The position numbers and the translations under genes are program-made. DNA of 64,000 nt, from NCBI GenBank assembly GCA_013397455.1, contig VYZB01000380.1, forward strand, positions 423,982 to 487,981, read 5' to 3'. This stretch comes from Crotophaga sulcirostris (Eukaryota > Chordata > Aves > Cuculiformes > Crotophagidae). This document shows, piece after piece, positions 37,303 to 50,100 of the stretch (within the stretch, counting starts at the first letter, position 1; each line of letters opens with the position of its first letter). The notes beneath the pieces are model-generated. The model searched no databases. It was given only the letters and a program-made list of their open reading frames with translations, and was not told the DNA's origin.

Positions 37303-39947
37303 TTTTGTTTTCTCACTCAATTTCCAGAGTGGTTGGTTTTGGGATTTTATTTTGTTTGGTTTTTTTTTTTTTTGCATCCTTAAGAGACCAGCCCTGATCA
37401 CACAACCTGATGTTGAAAGAGGTGGTGATGCTATCCAACAGTGTATCCTCAGAACCACCTATTTCTGGTTGTTAAGCCAGCAGAGCCATTTCCTTTTCTT
37501 CACAAGTAAAGACCTTTTCTGAACTGAAAAGATCTTGTTATGCTACAGCATGTTCCTTCCCATCACTGAAAATGTACGGAAACATCTAACCACTAATTTC
37601 TAAAAATAAAAGTGAAGTCTGAAATTTGTTGAAAATACCTTGCAACACCTTGTATTATTTATTAGCAACAAATACCACTCTCCATCAGGGTTCAACCTGA
37701 TGACAGGCAAAATACAGAGAAATTACCACCTTGTATAAATCGTACTAGAAACTTATTGAATTGATTGTTGGAATGTATAGACCTTTATAATTTCACATAA
37801 AGAATCTACATTGAAATCCTTTGTTTAATCGCCAGCAGGAAAATCATACAATTTAACAGTAGAATAATACAGTTTGACAGCAGTTTTGGAATAATTTTTG
37901 TTTTCCATTTAATATACATTGTTTGAAATCTAAAGGCTCCTGTAAATTCAGCACATAGAAGTATATTAGGGGAAAAATGTACAATCTGACTTCCACAAGG
38001 GCTGTGACAGCTACCCCTGACTTCAACAAGATAACTGGGTGTTTAGTGTCATTGAAAACCTGTACATAGATTACATTTTCAAAGATGACTAGTAATCAGG
38101 GTACACAAGCTGCATGTTTCTGCAAAGACAGCGAGTTTCTCTATAGATTTTTAATTATTATTATTATTATGTTTCCTGCCCATGACCATTTTAAGGACTA
38201 ATACAAGCGTTCAGCAGGACCTCTAAACTCTTTACCAGTTCAGACATTGTGGGTGAATCTGCTTTATGTGAACCTAAGACAAAATCACTTCACACACACA
38301 GGTTTCCTCAGCTATTTGCTTGGTCTCCTTATTTTTGAGATAAATTTGCTTTGCTTGCAGAAAACCAAGCATCTGCATGTCCCATGCTGGCTTGCAGACC
38401 TCCAGCAGAGTCAGAGGAAAGGTCTGGACTTTAGCCTACTGCAGAGTTGATTGGGATGTTGCTTCCTTCCAGAACATACCATGTCAATAGACCTGCTCCT
38501 GCTTTTCCACTTACAATTGGAAGCAGAAATTGAACCCATGAACAGGACTAATTTTCAGTGCAAAAACCACCAAATGGATTCACTTTGTATCAAGCTTGTG
38601 GTAACATAACACTAGCAGAGACAGTGTAGAAATGGCAGAGAAGAGTTTGTTGTAAAATGGTTACAAAATGTGAACATTTATGAAGGGATTTTTCTCTACA
38701 GAGTTTTGGTTCAAATTTCTCAACACTCTTCTTGTGTTGTTTGATACATATTTTTTGGCTTGGTTCCTAGGCAAAATGTCATTCATTGCAGAACAAATAA
38801 CTGTGACAATATGGATATTTAATTGATTTTTTATGAGTGAACCTGATGCTGCCACGTATTTGCCTATACCCACATTGTGTGAATTTTCAGGCACAAAAGG
38901 AAAGTAGTGTGGTTTTGCATATTGCTATTTTGTGTGTTTCCAAATTTATCACATTTACTATACTGTACACAATTTTAGCTGACTCTTCATATGTTTCCAC
39001 ATATTTTCTATTGCAGATCTTAGAAAAACTGTGTTCATATCAGTATTTAGAGCAGCATAGTTTTTCTTGATATATATTTTTTCAAAGGTTTTCTAGTTTG
39101 GAAGTGCTGGCTTGTTAGGTCAAGACACTGCTATCTCTGTTACACAGCATACAAAGAAATGAAATATTAAAATATGTAAACACAAACAAATTTGGTAAAA
39201 ATGTAAGGAACATCAGAAGTAAAGGGACTACTCCAGTGTTGAATAGAAAACACATCAAATTTTCTGTATGAGGAAAGAGAGAGACAAAAAATCCAAGGTA
39301 CAATGTTATTGTGTCTGAAAAACTGTAGACTTCACCACTAAACTATATTTCAGACACCCCTTGCCACAGTAAAAGAAGATTTTATGTGAACTTGTAGGAC
39401 TACTTGTATTTTTATATCCTTTTTTATGTTATCAAGGTTTGGGAATATTAATACGTACATCCACATAATTTTGAAAATATCGTTCCAGGAATATTCTTGA
39501 TTTAAATTATCACTAACTTCAATACATGCTTGTTTTTCATTTTTGTTCTTTTATGTTTTACATTTCTTGCCCAAGAGTTTCATAGCCCGCTGCAAGGCTC
39601 CTTCTTTGGACAACACCCAAAAGGACTAAAAGGAAGACATCTAGAATACTCCATTGTATGAAGGCATTCAAAGATGATTAGGTTGCCTGGTACAAGGGTT
39701 TATGATGATAAGTGGGACTGGGGGTAGTGAATAAAAGTTCCATTAACGATCACTACTAGCATAGGAGAATTTGAGAGAGCAGATCAGCTTTCATCTGAAG
39801 GTAGTTTAACTTCTGGTTAGGTCAAAGTTTCTTTCACATGCTCACTGTACCATGGAGAGACTGAAAAAGCAATGTTTCCCTCTTTCAACATATGATCCAA
39901 AGACAGTTTGGCAGACTTCAGTATCCCTTTGACACAAGAGAACCTTA

Positions 39948-39975
39948 CATATATATATATGTATATATGTATATA
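39948..39975. repeat. (TA)n/(TATG)n simple repeat
   Basis: ATATATATATATG followed by TATATATGTATATA; a short microsatellite. Confidence 0.85.
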
Positions 39976-40964
39976 AAATCTTTTTTGTTTTACAGTTTTG
40001 ATCCAGAAATATCTAAAACGTATTAATTGAGCACACTATTTTAAACAGTAAGATGCAAAAATCATTTTGTCCCATCTTGGAATTGCTAAATGCTATATCA
40101 GAAAGATATTGAATGAGACTCACAACATCTGTAGATTTGAATGACAAGTTATATATTTTCCAAAAGCCCTTTTATCATGTTCTGTTTGTTATTCACTGTC
40201 ATGGAATCCACTTAAATTGACTTCCGAAATAACGTTAGTTAACTACATCATAAATGTGAAAAGGAATCTCTCTTCAGCATAGGCTGATTTGGTCGAAAGT
40301 TGACATGACATTAAAGTCCTGAAAAATAATATGTCGGAGTGTTCTGATTAACTGTCCTTTAGAAAATACATATGTTTTGCCTGGTCACAGTGAAAATTGA
40401 GATGTACAATAATTCTGATGGAAGCACTAACAATTTTGTATGTATCCATCATACTAATACTGACCTCGACTGATTTGAGGGCAAGGTACAGCTCTTAGTA
40501 ACATAATTTCAGTTTAACTTAGCACAGTTTTCTCTTGTCATTAAATGCTATTCTCAAGCTATCATACTTACGGAAATTAATAGGTTGTTTTAAGTCTTGA
40601 ATTTCCTATTCTTCACATCTATCAAGAGCTTACATAGCACAAAACAATGAACTCACACTGAACTTCAACAATTTTGCTGAATATCTTGAACAACTGGTAG
40701 ATGAATAGGAAACAAGATTTTAAAAATAGGAAGGACAAGTCATTTTATAGACAACAATCATGTCTTTTTTTTCTAACTAAACAAGCTGATCCTTTAAAAC
40801 TTTTTGCCAGTTTATTTCTCCATGCTTCCAGTCAGCATAGTAGCACTTTCTGCGCTTGTTTATATGGGTGTAGGCATTCAGAATTGTACAAATTAGTCCT
40901 GTCTCTACATTTTTCTTTCACTAGAAAACTTCAACTAATAAGGAAGACATATTCCTTTTCTAGT

Positions 40965-41410
40965 ACACGTAAGGGATGTGGGGCTTTGCACGCCCAGAGG
41001 CAGGTCGGAATATACAAAGACAATGCGGTATAAGGTCAGAAAATAGGACTTGATTACCTGTCAATCTGCCTGGGGCTCCCCAGTGATGACTCAGTGGAGG
41101 TTCACAGCAATCGGGAGATGTTCATGGCATCACTAAGCTTTGACCCATGCCGAGGAGCATAAGATCTAGCATATCTTAGCTTTTATGTGTTAGGTGGGTG
41201 CATGATCAGCGCGTGCAAGTGGTTGACTGGCCTTGCTACTATTCGTGTATTCGTATGATTGGTGAAAGCAAAGCCAGTTGCATGATATTGTTTACATTCT
41301 AGTTGCTGGCTAGAGCAAAATTAAAGCTATTTTTGCAGCACGTTTTGGTACAAGAGTAAGGGAAGTCTAAACAATGTGCATCTTCTAGTCCCCTCGTAAT
41401 TCTTCTGCGA
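40965..41410. mobile_element. CpG-enriched block, possible solo LTR or regulatory element
   Basis: About a dozen CpGs fall in 450 bp of otherwise CpG-poor intron (CACGCCC, GTCGG, GCGG, ATCGGG, GCCGAGG, CAGCGCGTGC, TTCGTGTATTCG). On the minus strand a CCAAT box (41262-41258) lies about 70 bp upstream of an ATAAAAG box (41186-41180), as in the U3 of a retroviral LTR. I could not find clean TG...CA ends, a target duplication, an AATAAA signal or any viral coding sequence. A non-mobile intronic enhancer or promoter is the alternative. Confidence 0.3.
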
Positions 41411-42769
41411 TGGATATACAGCATATGCACCACATCATCAGTGTCTCAGTCCCTCTCAAAAATTCTTATTTCAGCATCATCCACTTCTTCCTGAAGCTTT
41501 AATGTAGTGTTTTATCTGTTACATTTTGTCATAAAGATTAGATACCAGTAAAATTTGTTACAATTTTGTGTGTGTGCGCGCCAAACACATTAACAGCACT
41601 ATTAAATAAGATTGATTTTAACATTAACGCATCAAGAATTCTATTAACCCTTTACAGTTTCTTTTTCGTTCAGTCCTCAACCGAATGTTCACTTCATTAA
41701 AAAATTATTGAAGTTGTACTGATATCAATATTTTTATCATCATTATCTACTGAAATATTACAAGATTAGGGTATTCAGTGTGAATTATTTTTAATGAATT
41801 TCCCATGTGGATAAATGAGTGCTATGAAGGATAAATTAAAAAACACAATGTCTTTGATTTGATCACTGATATTATGCATCCTCTCCATTTATCTCTGATT
41901 TTTAATAATTTAACAACCAAACGTTATTTTGACCATTTTTCTTCGTTCTTAAAAAGTTATCCCATTTAACAAGAAGCATGACAGCAGCTGTCTGGAGTCA
42001 CATCACAGCTACAACTAGCTCAGCATGCTGCCTCCAAGAGCAAGTGCCTAATGAGTTAAAGAAAAATCATTATTTTTTTACCAGAAGTCTCTGAACTTCT
42101 AATAATGGGGATATTGGAAACATCAGATGGATGCTCTAAGGCAGAATTTGGGTTCAACATGCTTAGTAACAAACTGGATTTTGCTTCTTATCTAGTACTT
42201 GTCTAGTAGTCTCATCATGTACTTTTTTAGTCACCATTTGAGCCCAAATATGATGGGATTACACTCCCAAATTGAAAATTTTATAAAAATATGTATTTCT
42301 TAAATTACAATTAAATTACAATTACAGTAAAAATATACTTTTTCATTTGATGACAGAAACTTTCATTTCTAGATGTTAAATAAGCATTGCCTCCTTAATC
42401 TGCATATAAATATTTTGATAGAAAACTGAAGCAAAAATTTTATTCAGTTGCAGGGCCATACAGAGATTACCTTTACTTTTTAACATTTTCTTTACCACCT
42501 AGTTGCCTTGTTTATTCTTCCTTGTTTTCCTTTTATTTGTTACAACTTGATATTAGATGATTCATTCAAGAGTCTCTGTTATTTATGACATAGTTTTCTT
42601 TCCTCCATAATATGTTTTCCCATTTGGTCATTCCTTATAGGTAATCTTCCAGTTCTCACTCTATTATTCAGGTAGTTTCAATCATATTCCTGCATTTAAA
42701 AACAGATTTAAGTTTGATCAGGAACTATTATTCAAGAATTTCTGTGAAAGGAAATGTGATTCTGGCTCA

Positions 42770-43160
42770 GTAATAGCCAGTCTGGTGAGGTGGCTTTGTG
42801 CCACAGGTCTTGGATTCTCTCAGATCCCAGGGTGCAGAGGAACTGGAGTGCATAGGAGTCAAAGCTGACCCCAAAACCTTGGCACTTGGATGCTATGGCT
42901 CCCAAGAGTTTCAAACCCCCTAGCTTCATGTCTGTTCAGGCTGAAATTGAGCCAAGAGCTTGCTAACCTTGGAGGACCTGGGGATCTGGACTTTTGCAGC
43001 TGGCAATCCGAGGGATTTCTGAGTCACAGGTCCTTGTGAATGCACGCAATGGCTTGTTACAGAACTGGAAGCCTGGAAAAGTCTTTGTGTTGACCCTGGA
43101 ATTGGAGGTGACAAATTCTGCCTGGAAAGCAGGTTTCCCTTGCAACTTTGTCTTTTAACT
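42770..43160. other. Unclassified G+C-richer block
   Basis: Sequence composition changes sharply from the AT-rich surroundings. It is rich in CTGG/CCAG words, and three overlapping minus-strand frames of 60-65 codons are open. None resembles a protein I know. This looks more like an old transposon or LTR remnant than an exon, but I cannot name the family. Confidence 0.3.
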
Positions 43161-46080
43161 CCCTTTGTGAAACTTTCTTACAACAACAATTTGGAATTGT
43201 TTCAAGGGGGAAGAGTTTTGGAGCAGTGTTAAGCTTTGCAAGTTTCTGAAAGTTTTGATCTTGGAAACACTGATGTGTAGAAGAACATTAGGAGTAGCTT
43301 GCAATTGCTTCATACGTTTGATTTCAACTCTTGCACCAGCTTTGCCCTTGAGAGCAAGATGTGTCCTTGATTTTTTATGACCCTGAGATCATTTTCGTAT
43401 AAAGGTATATGCAGATGTGTGTATGTTGTCTCTGTCACAATCTGAGTTACAGTATGGGAGAATACACGTTTTGTTATTTTTCCACAATGTGTTTATGTTG
43501 GAATTCCACAATGGTCATAATTCTACTTCCCCTAAAATCTGCTGGAGTTTGGTAACTGCTTTCAGTTAAAAACAAGTTAGAAATAAAACGTTCAGAAATA
43601 AACAGATGTTTTGGCATGTTGAGCTTGTGTCTTTTCATAACGGTTATGAGACTTGTAGCATTTTAAAACTGGAATGTGGTTTGTGTAATACATGGACATA
43701 TACTCAAATGAAAAAGAATTCCAAAACAAAAACGACAAGGTTGTTATGGTTCCAGTAATGTGGATACTTACTGGAGTTGGTTAATTTATTTTTTTTTTCC
43801 TAAAGGGACAAAATACGTCTCTAGTGTCTGGCTAAGGATTCAGAATGTTATCCTTCCTTAGCCCTTAGGTTTACCGGAACTTTATGTGGGTGAAAGTCAC
43901 TTTTAGTGGCAAGGGCATAGTTCAAGTTCAATTTGGATTAGCCTCCAAATATTCAGATGATTACTGCATCTTAATATGTGAATGGCTATTGGGTAAGAAC
44001 TGTATCAGCTTCTTTAGTATGTAAAATCTGGACTAAGAATCTTACAGGAAAAGCATTTTTCCTTAAGTTTTCTAATATTTTTTGTCTGAGGAGCCAGGAA
44101 GCTTGTGAAACAGTCTTTCTCTCAGACTTTGCTGTTATTTTACTAGGCACTGAATTTTCTGGATTTTCCAATTATTCTGATTTGAACTAAACTGGAACAG
44201 TTTTCCAACTCTTCAGCTAAGTCTGATCTAAGTAATCTCACCACATCACCAATAAATGACATAATATTAAGTTTAAAAAAGGCTAGATATTGTCCTACTT
44301 AGTCCACTCTCTTTTGGACTCTTGGGTTTTCCAATAAACCAGGCAGTGGCTGTTTGTATGAACTGTATTTCCTGACTTCCTATCACTGTCCTGGCACATG
44401 GGGGTCTACCAGCAAATCTTGGCACTGCCACCCATTACATAGGAAAAACTTGCTCATTTTCCCACTTTGCTGCTCTCTCTCTCAATCCTGAATTGAGAGA
44501 AAAGTCACAGCTTTGTCTCTCAAGATATTTTCTTTGAAGTAGGGGGACCTCCCAGAGAGACAGTCTTCGTGACCAGAAGGGTCTGCACTTTACAAGCATC
44601 CAGTGCAGTGGGACAGGGCTCTACTAGGTCCTTTGTTTAACTATGTCAATTAACCCTTGTTAACTGAAATAATGAATCTTGAGATAGGACTGTAGAGTGG
44701 AAAAACAGTCTTAAAAACAAAGGTTTAGAACACTATATTTTGTTTTCAGGCATATTATTAAAATTTACTGAGCAGAAAAATAGTTTAAAATGTCGTGAGG
44801 CACAGAAATCAATTCAAGGACCCTACCTGACCCCTAAAAAAAGAAGGTAGGGAAAAAAATGGGCTTCCTATCCTAAACATTTTCCATCTGTAAAGGCAAG
44901 CAATATAGTACATGTTTGGATTATCAAGAACAGAGATATTTTTGTTGCTCAATAGAGACCTCCAGAACTGCATGTCATAATATGTAATTCCTAAGACAGA
45001 TATGAAAAGGAAACATCCAAATAATGTTTTTCACAAAAGAGAAGGTATTATAAATAGCTAAATGATATGTCTCAGCTAAAACAGGAATTATTATGTTTCA
45101 TACTTTTTTTTGATTCTGTTCAGCAAAATGAAAGTTAAAGTTTAATATTAAGAATATTCTTAGGACTCATTATGGTCATCTCTTTAAAAGAAATACCAAT
45201 GGACATAAGCTGTTAATTTTAAAGTCATTCAGGTGATTATGGGACATCTTAAACTACAGATTAACAAATCTGGCATATTACTGAAAGAGAGAGCTGAACC
45301 TATAGTAACTGTAATGGATCCAGGATTGCATACAAGAATAAATGGAAAGACCAGTGATAGTCTTAAGGTTCTCCTCCTTTTAAACATATTCTTATTGTTC
45401 TGACCGGGTTTCTCTTTAATAGGAAACTACACTCTTTTTAATTAACAAAAAATATCCCTAAAATATCCCTGAACAGAAATAACACCTTCTCTGTCGCAAT
45501 TTAGTAATGAAAACCATCTACTGACTTTGTAATCTCTTGAATGATTTTAAAAGACCTATTTAAGAACCTTACTCAGTCCATGCGGGTAAGGTGTGACATA
45601 GAAGATGGAAGTCCAAATGACCTTCTACTGAGAAGGTATTTGAGGTCTCATACTTCGTGTTAGTGTTGTATTCATTGGGCCAATTTATAAAGAGCAGAAA
45701 GGTGTCAACACATCTTTGGCTTATAGTTGTGTGTGTAAAGCCTAATCACAGCTTTTTAATCATATTTCTGGATGTCTTTTGTGAAAAGAATTTATTTAGG
45801 TTCCCGATTCAAAGTATATAAAGGTACTTTTCAACTCATGATTCAAACAACCTAAACATTGCAAAGGAGTAAAATATATTGCTATACTATATTATTTTCT
45901 GATAAATAATAAGTAACATGTCTCAAGTGTTAGAACATAGGCTCAGTCTCTGAGTTCAAATATTATTCTCAAGGCTATCTGCTTATACCTTCAGCACTTA
46001 GGCTGCAGATGCCTAAATGTCTTACTAGATATGAATTTAAATTCATAATTTGCTTCATGTTTATATAGCTAATTCATAAA

Positions 46081-47165
46081 ATCATTGAATCATAGGATCG
46101 CTTGGTTGTAAAAGACTTTTGAGATTGAGTCCAACCGTATCTGTCCAGCACTGAACCATATCCCTGAGCACTTCATCTACTTGACTTCTAAACACCTTCA
46201 GGGAAGGTGACCCAACCACCTATCTGGGCAGCCTGTTACAGCGTCTGATAACCCTTTTGGTGAAGAAAATTTTCCTAATGGCTAACCTAAACCTTCCCTG
46301 GCGTAACTTGAGGCCATTTCCTCTCGTCCTATCACCTGTCGCTTGGGAGAAGAGTCCAACACCAACCTCTCTACAACCTCCTTTCAGGTAGCTGTAGACA
46401 GTAATAATGTCTCCCATCAGCCCCCTCGTCTTCAGACAAAACAATCCCAATTCCCTCAGCCACCTCTCATAAGACTTGTTCTCCAGCCCCTTCATCAGCT
46501 TCATTGACCTTCTCTGGACACGCTCCAGCACCTCAATGTCTTTCTTGTAGTGAGGGGCCCAGAACTGCACACAGAATTCAAGGTGCAGCCTCACCAGTGC
46601 TGAGTACAGGGGCACAATCACTGCCCTGCTCCTGCTGGCCACGCTGTTTCTAATACAGGACAAGATGCCATTGACTTTCTTGGCCACCTGGGCAAACTGC
46701 TGGCTCATATTCAGTCAGCTGTCAACCAACACCCCCAGGTCCTTCTCTGCCAGACAGCTTTCCCACCACTCTTCCTCAAGCCTGTAGCATTGCATGGGGT
46801 TGTTATGTCCCAAGTGCAGGATTCAGCACTTGGTCTTGTTGAACCTCATACCGTTGGTCTCAGTCCATGAATCCAACCTGTTCAGATCCGTCTGCAGAAC
46901 CTCCCTACCCTCAAGCAGATCCACACTTCCTCCCAGCTTAGTGTCATCTGCAAACCTACTAAGGGTACACTCAATCACCTCATCCAGATCATTGATAAGG
47001 ATATTGAGCAGAACTGGTCCCAACACTGAGCCCTGGGGAGTACCAGTTGTGACTGGCCTGCAACTTGATTTAACTCCACTTATGACAACTCTTTGGGCCT
47101 GACCATCCAGCCATTTTTTTACCCAGTAGAGAGTGTGTCTGTACAGGCCAATGGCAGCCATTTGA
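46081..47165 (-). mobile_element. CR1 LINE, longest copy (reverse transcriptase C-terminal half and 3' UTR)
   Basis: On the minus strand this encodes [19 protein letters not shown], then [23 protein letters not shown], the catalytic FADDTKLGG motif and [16 protein letters not shown]. It continues through DLGVLVDS and [18 protein letters not shown] to [21 protein letters not shown]. One frame runs most of the way but is broken by two in-frame TGA codons (after TKC, and between VDS and LNMSQQ) and by a TAG after NRLPR. The 3' tail complement (ATCATTGAATCATAGG) starts at 46081. The copy is 5'-truncated near 47165 and dead. Confidence 0.95.
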
Positions 47166-50100
47166 GAAATGGTATGGGCCGTTAAAGCAGAAAACAGGAA
47201 ATACTGAGTGGAAAAAAAAAGGGCAATGAAAGACAGCATAAAATAAAAACTTGAAATAGTTATTAATGATGCCGGGTTTGTAATTTTTTGATTTTTTAAA
47301 ATATTTTGTTTGTTTGTTTTTCCTTATAAAAATATTATTCAATTTGGGTCTTACTTCTGTCTGTTTTATAGAATGTTACAAAAAATGTAATCAGAAAAAG
47401 TTATACAAGGAAAATAACAATTTCAAATATTCCTGAGAGTGTACTTTGTGCTGAATGTCTACATTAATAGATGTCAAACTATTTGATTAACATTAATTGG
47501 ATTTTTAGAAAAGTTTACAATTTCAGAGGACCTGGCTAGGAATTCTTTGCATTATTGACAAAGTTTGTCTCTGCTTTCTATCAGTTGAAATAAACAGTTA
47601 GAACATGTGTTTCTCTGCAGTAATTTTCTGTATCATGTTAAGAAACATTAAGGATAGCGCATTAATTTGAGGATGTTTCTTTATATATTTTGTTCAGTAA
47701 GGCACCAAAGGCTGACAGTTAAATCTAATCTTTGTTGTAACCATATTAGAAAGAAAGAGTTCTCTATAAGCTTTTATTTTCATATCATACAGTTATGAAT
47801 GGGAATTGAGATTATTTAATACAGATGATACATAAACAGCTAATTCAGATAAGGACGTGAGTAACCACAAACAGATATGATTGCTAAGGAAAATCTATGC
47901 AGGGTTCTGGGGGAAGCTGACTGTGGGGTGGTCTATAAATAAATAACAATAATAAATGTATCTGTTTTTCAGAATGACATTGACAAAATATATTTCCTTT
48001 TCTCTTATAGTACAGTGGGAAATATTCTATCACAATGAACTAGACCCTAGCTGAATCTTTCTTAAAAGTTAATAAATGACTATCTCTCTTCTTAAATAGC
48101 TGATTTTTACACATAAACCACCATGTACTTACACAGAAACTGTGCCTTTTAAAATTTATTTTGTATCACTCTTGCAGAATTTGAAGACAGGAAATACATT
48201 AAAAGTTATGTAATGTAAGAATATAAGACTGTAGGTCACACTGATTGGCTCATATTAATTTACTGGTCACTAGTCATGGCTTGTCAGTTAGGAAGTCGCA
48301 GTATTTTCCATTATAAACCTCCCTTGGAATTACTCATTCTCTTTTTGTCATTCATAAGCTAATCTACATGTACCACAGATGTTTATGCTGATTCACTCAC
48401 ATTTTTGAAAAATATAAGTTTTATTTCACACAGCACTCAAAAAAAATTATAATTGATTTGCAGTGAAAAGCATGTTGTTCATGTGCCTCTGGTACATTTG
48501 CCTAAGGAGCAGATTCATTTTTGGGGTTGCCTCCTCCTGACACATCTTCTAGAGCACCAGGCCTCTCAGTTTTGGGCTGTGTCTAGAGTGTGTCTATGTT
48601 AGATAGACGTACTCCACATGTGCACCTTGGAATGAGTCTCCTGCTGATGTTCCTGCTGTGGGAGCTTGTTGGACACAAGAACACAGAGGTGTGTTCAGAG
48701 GGAGGGCAGCACAGCAAAGGGTACTATTTCCTAACAGGGGTGAGCTGGGCTCAAGGGCTCCACGAGAGAGATGTAGCCAACATGTGTTCTCATGTTCCTC
48801 ATATTGCTGCTTTTGTGTCACAGGAAAAGTGCAAGACACAAATCACAGATGATGAGTTAGTCCAAGAAATAGAATGGTTCAACTAATTGACTTGTTCTGG
48901 CAGGCTAAATGAGTTAAAAGGCAAGAAACAATTATAGCAGCTCGTTTCTGCCAAAATAGGAAATAAATGCAATTAATACTGTAATGCAGTAGCACACTAT
49001 TACACTGTCACTTGTAAATGTAGATCACTAGATGCATTGACCTGGGATTTTCCTTCCATTTGGTAATGTCAAGATTTATGAAAGATGATGGGTTTTGGAG
49101 ATGTTCAACTGTGGCTTGGAGAAAAAAAAGAGAGAGGAGTTTTGCCCAGAGGACAGAGATTTCATCATCAGTATCCCTTGCTTTGTGCCTAACACTGTAA
49201 TAGGCTCTTATGTGACTGATTCTAGGAAAAAAAATTGAAACTAAATAAATTAATTCCTCTCAGTTTGAAAAATATCAAGGAAATACAAAGTAATAATTCA
49301 TTTTTTGATATATTCTTGTATGCATTGAGTCAGGTCAGATCACACTTCATCTGTGTGTGCTTAAAAAAAAGAAGTTATGGTTTTAGGCCAAGAAATGGAA
49401 ATTTGTATTTTTAAAATAACATAAGCCCCAAAGCTTTTTAGAGTAATACTTAAATTTCACTTGTGAAATAGTCAAAGTTATATACTTGGCTGATTTTTCT
49501 TCTCAGCTGAGGAATACCACAAGGTTTTATATAGGCTAACTCTAGGATAACACAGATATGACATTAATACTTCTCAAAGATTATTTTGCTAATCATATCA
49601 GATGTTGAGCTAGCTATCTCACTGCTACCTAAGATTCATATTCACACGAATTTAATGAAAAATGGATATAATAATTCTTACTGCACCTATATATGCTAGT
49701 ATAGTGGTTGAACACTTTTGCAACCAAAAAGAACAAACTGCTTACATGCTAATATGTGATAGATCTCTGATTCAGTTATCTCTGCTTATGCCCCATATTA
49801 TATTATATCCTTTATTTTGGTCAGTACATCAAAATCTATTGCCCTTGAAAATATACTTGTAGGTCATAGCCATTTGCAAACTTAAATGGGATGTTATGTT
49901 AAATTGTAAATTTCATTATTAAAAAGTAGAAGTATGAATCGGTCCTTAAAACAATTTTTAGTTGAAATTACACATTGTATTCATTATCTCTAATTATTCC
50001 ACGATAGGTTTTTTCTAATGGTTTTGAATTTTGAACGGAGAGAGAGAGAGAAAATGTGTTATTCCTTGCTTTCACAGATCAAGAACTCAAAAATACAATT

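Larger units (their letters stand above)
37303..46080. other. Intron 1 segment between CR1 copies
   Basis: AT-rich sequence with no exon recognised. It contains a (ATT)n run at 38154-38170, a TA-rich simple repeat at 39948-39975, the CpG-enriched block at 40965-41410, the G+C-richer block at 42770-43160, and a TCTCTCAAT-CCTGA-ATTGAGAGA hairpin at 44478-44500. Confidence 0.6.

Noticed and set aside
36917..37522. 201-codon + strand frame
   Set aside because: It is antisense to a minus-strand CR1 element and runs past it into unrelated sequence with a poly-T stretch.
41300..41393. TTCTAGT near 40960 and 41386 as a target-site duplication for the LTR-like block
   Set aside because: The same word also occurs inside the block near 41301, and the implied ends are not TG...CA, so this is probably coincidence.
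48590..48886. 98-codon + strand frame beginning with a hydrophobic stretch
   Set aside because: No homology is recognised, and another overlapping frame on each strand is equally open. No evidence of a gene.
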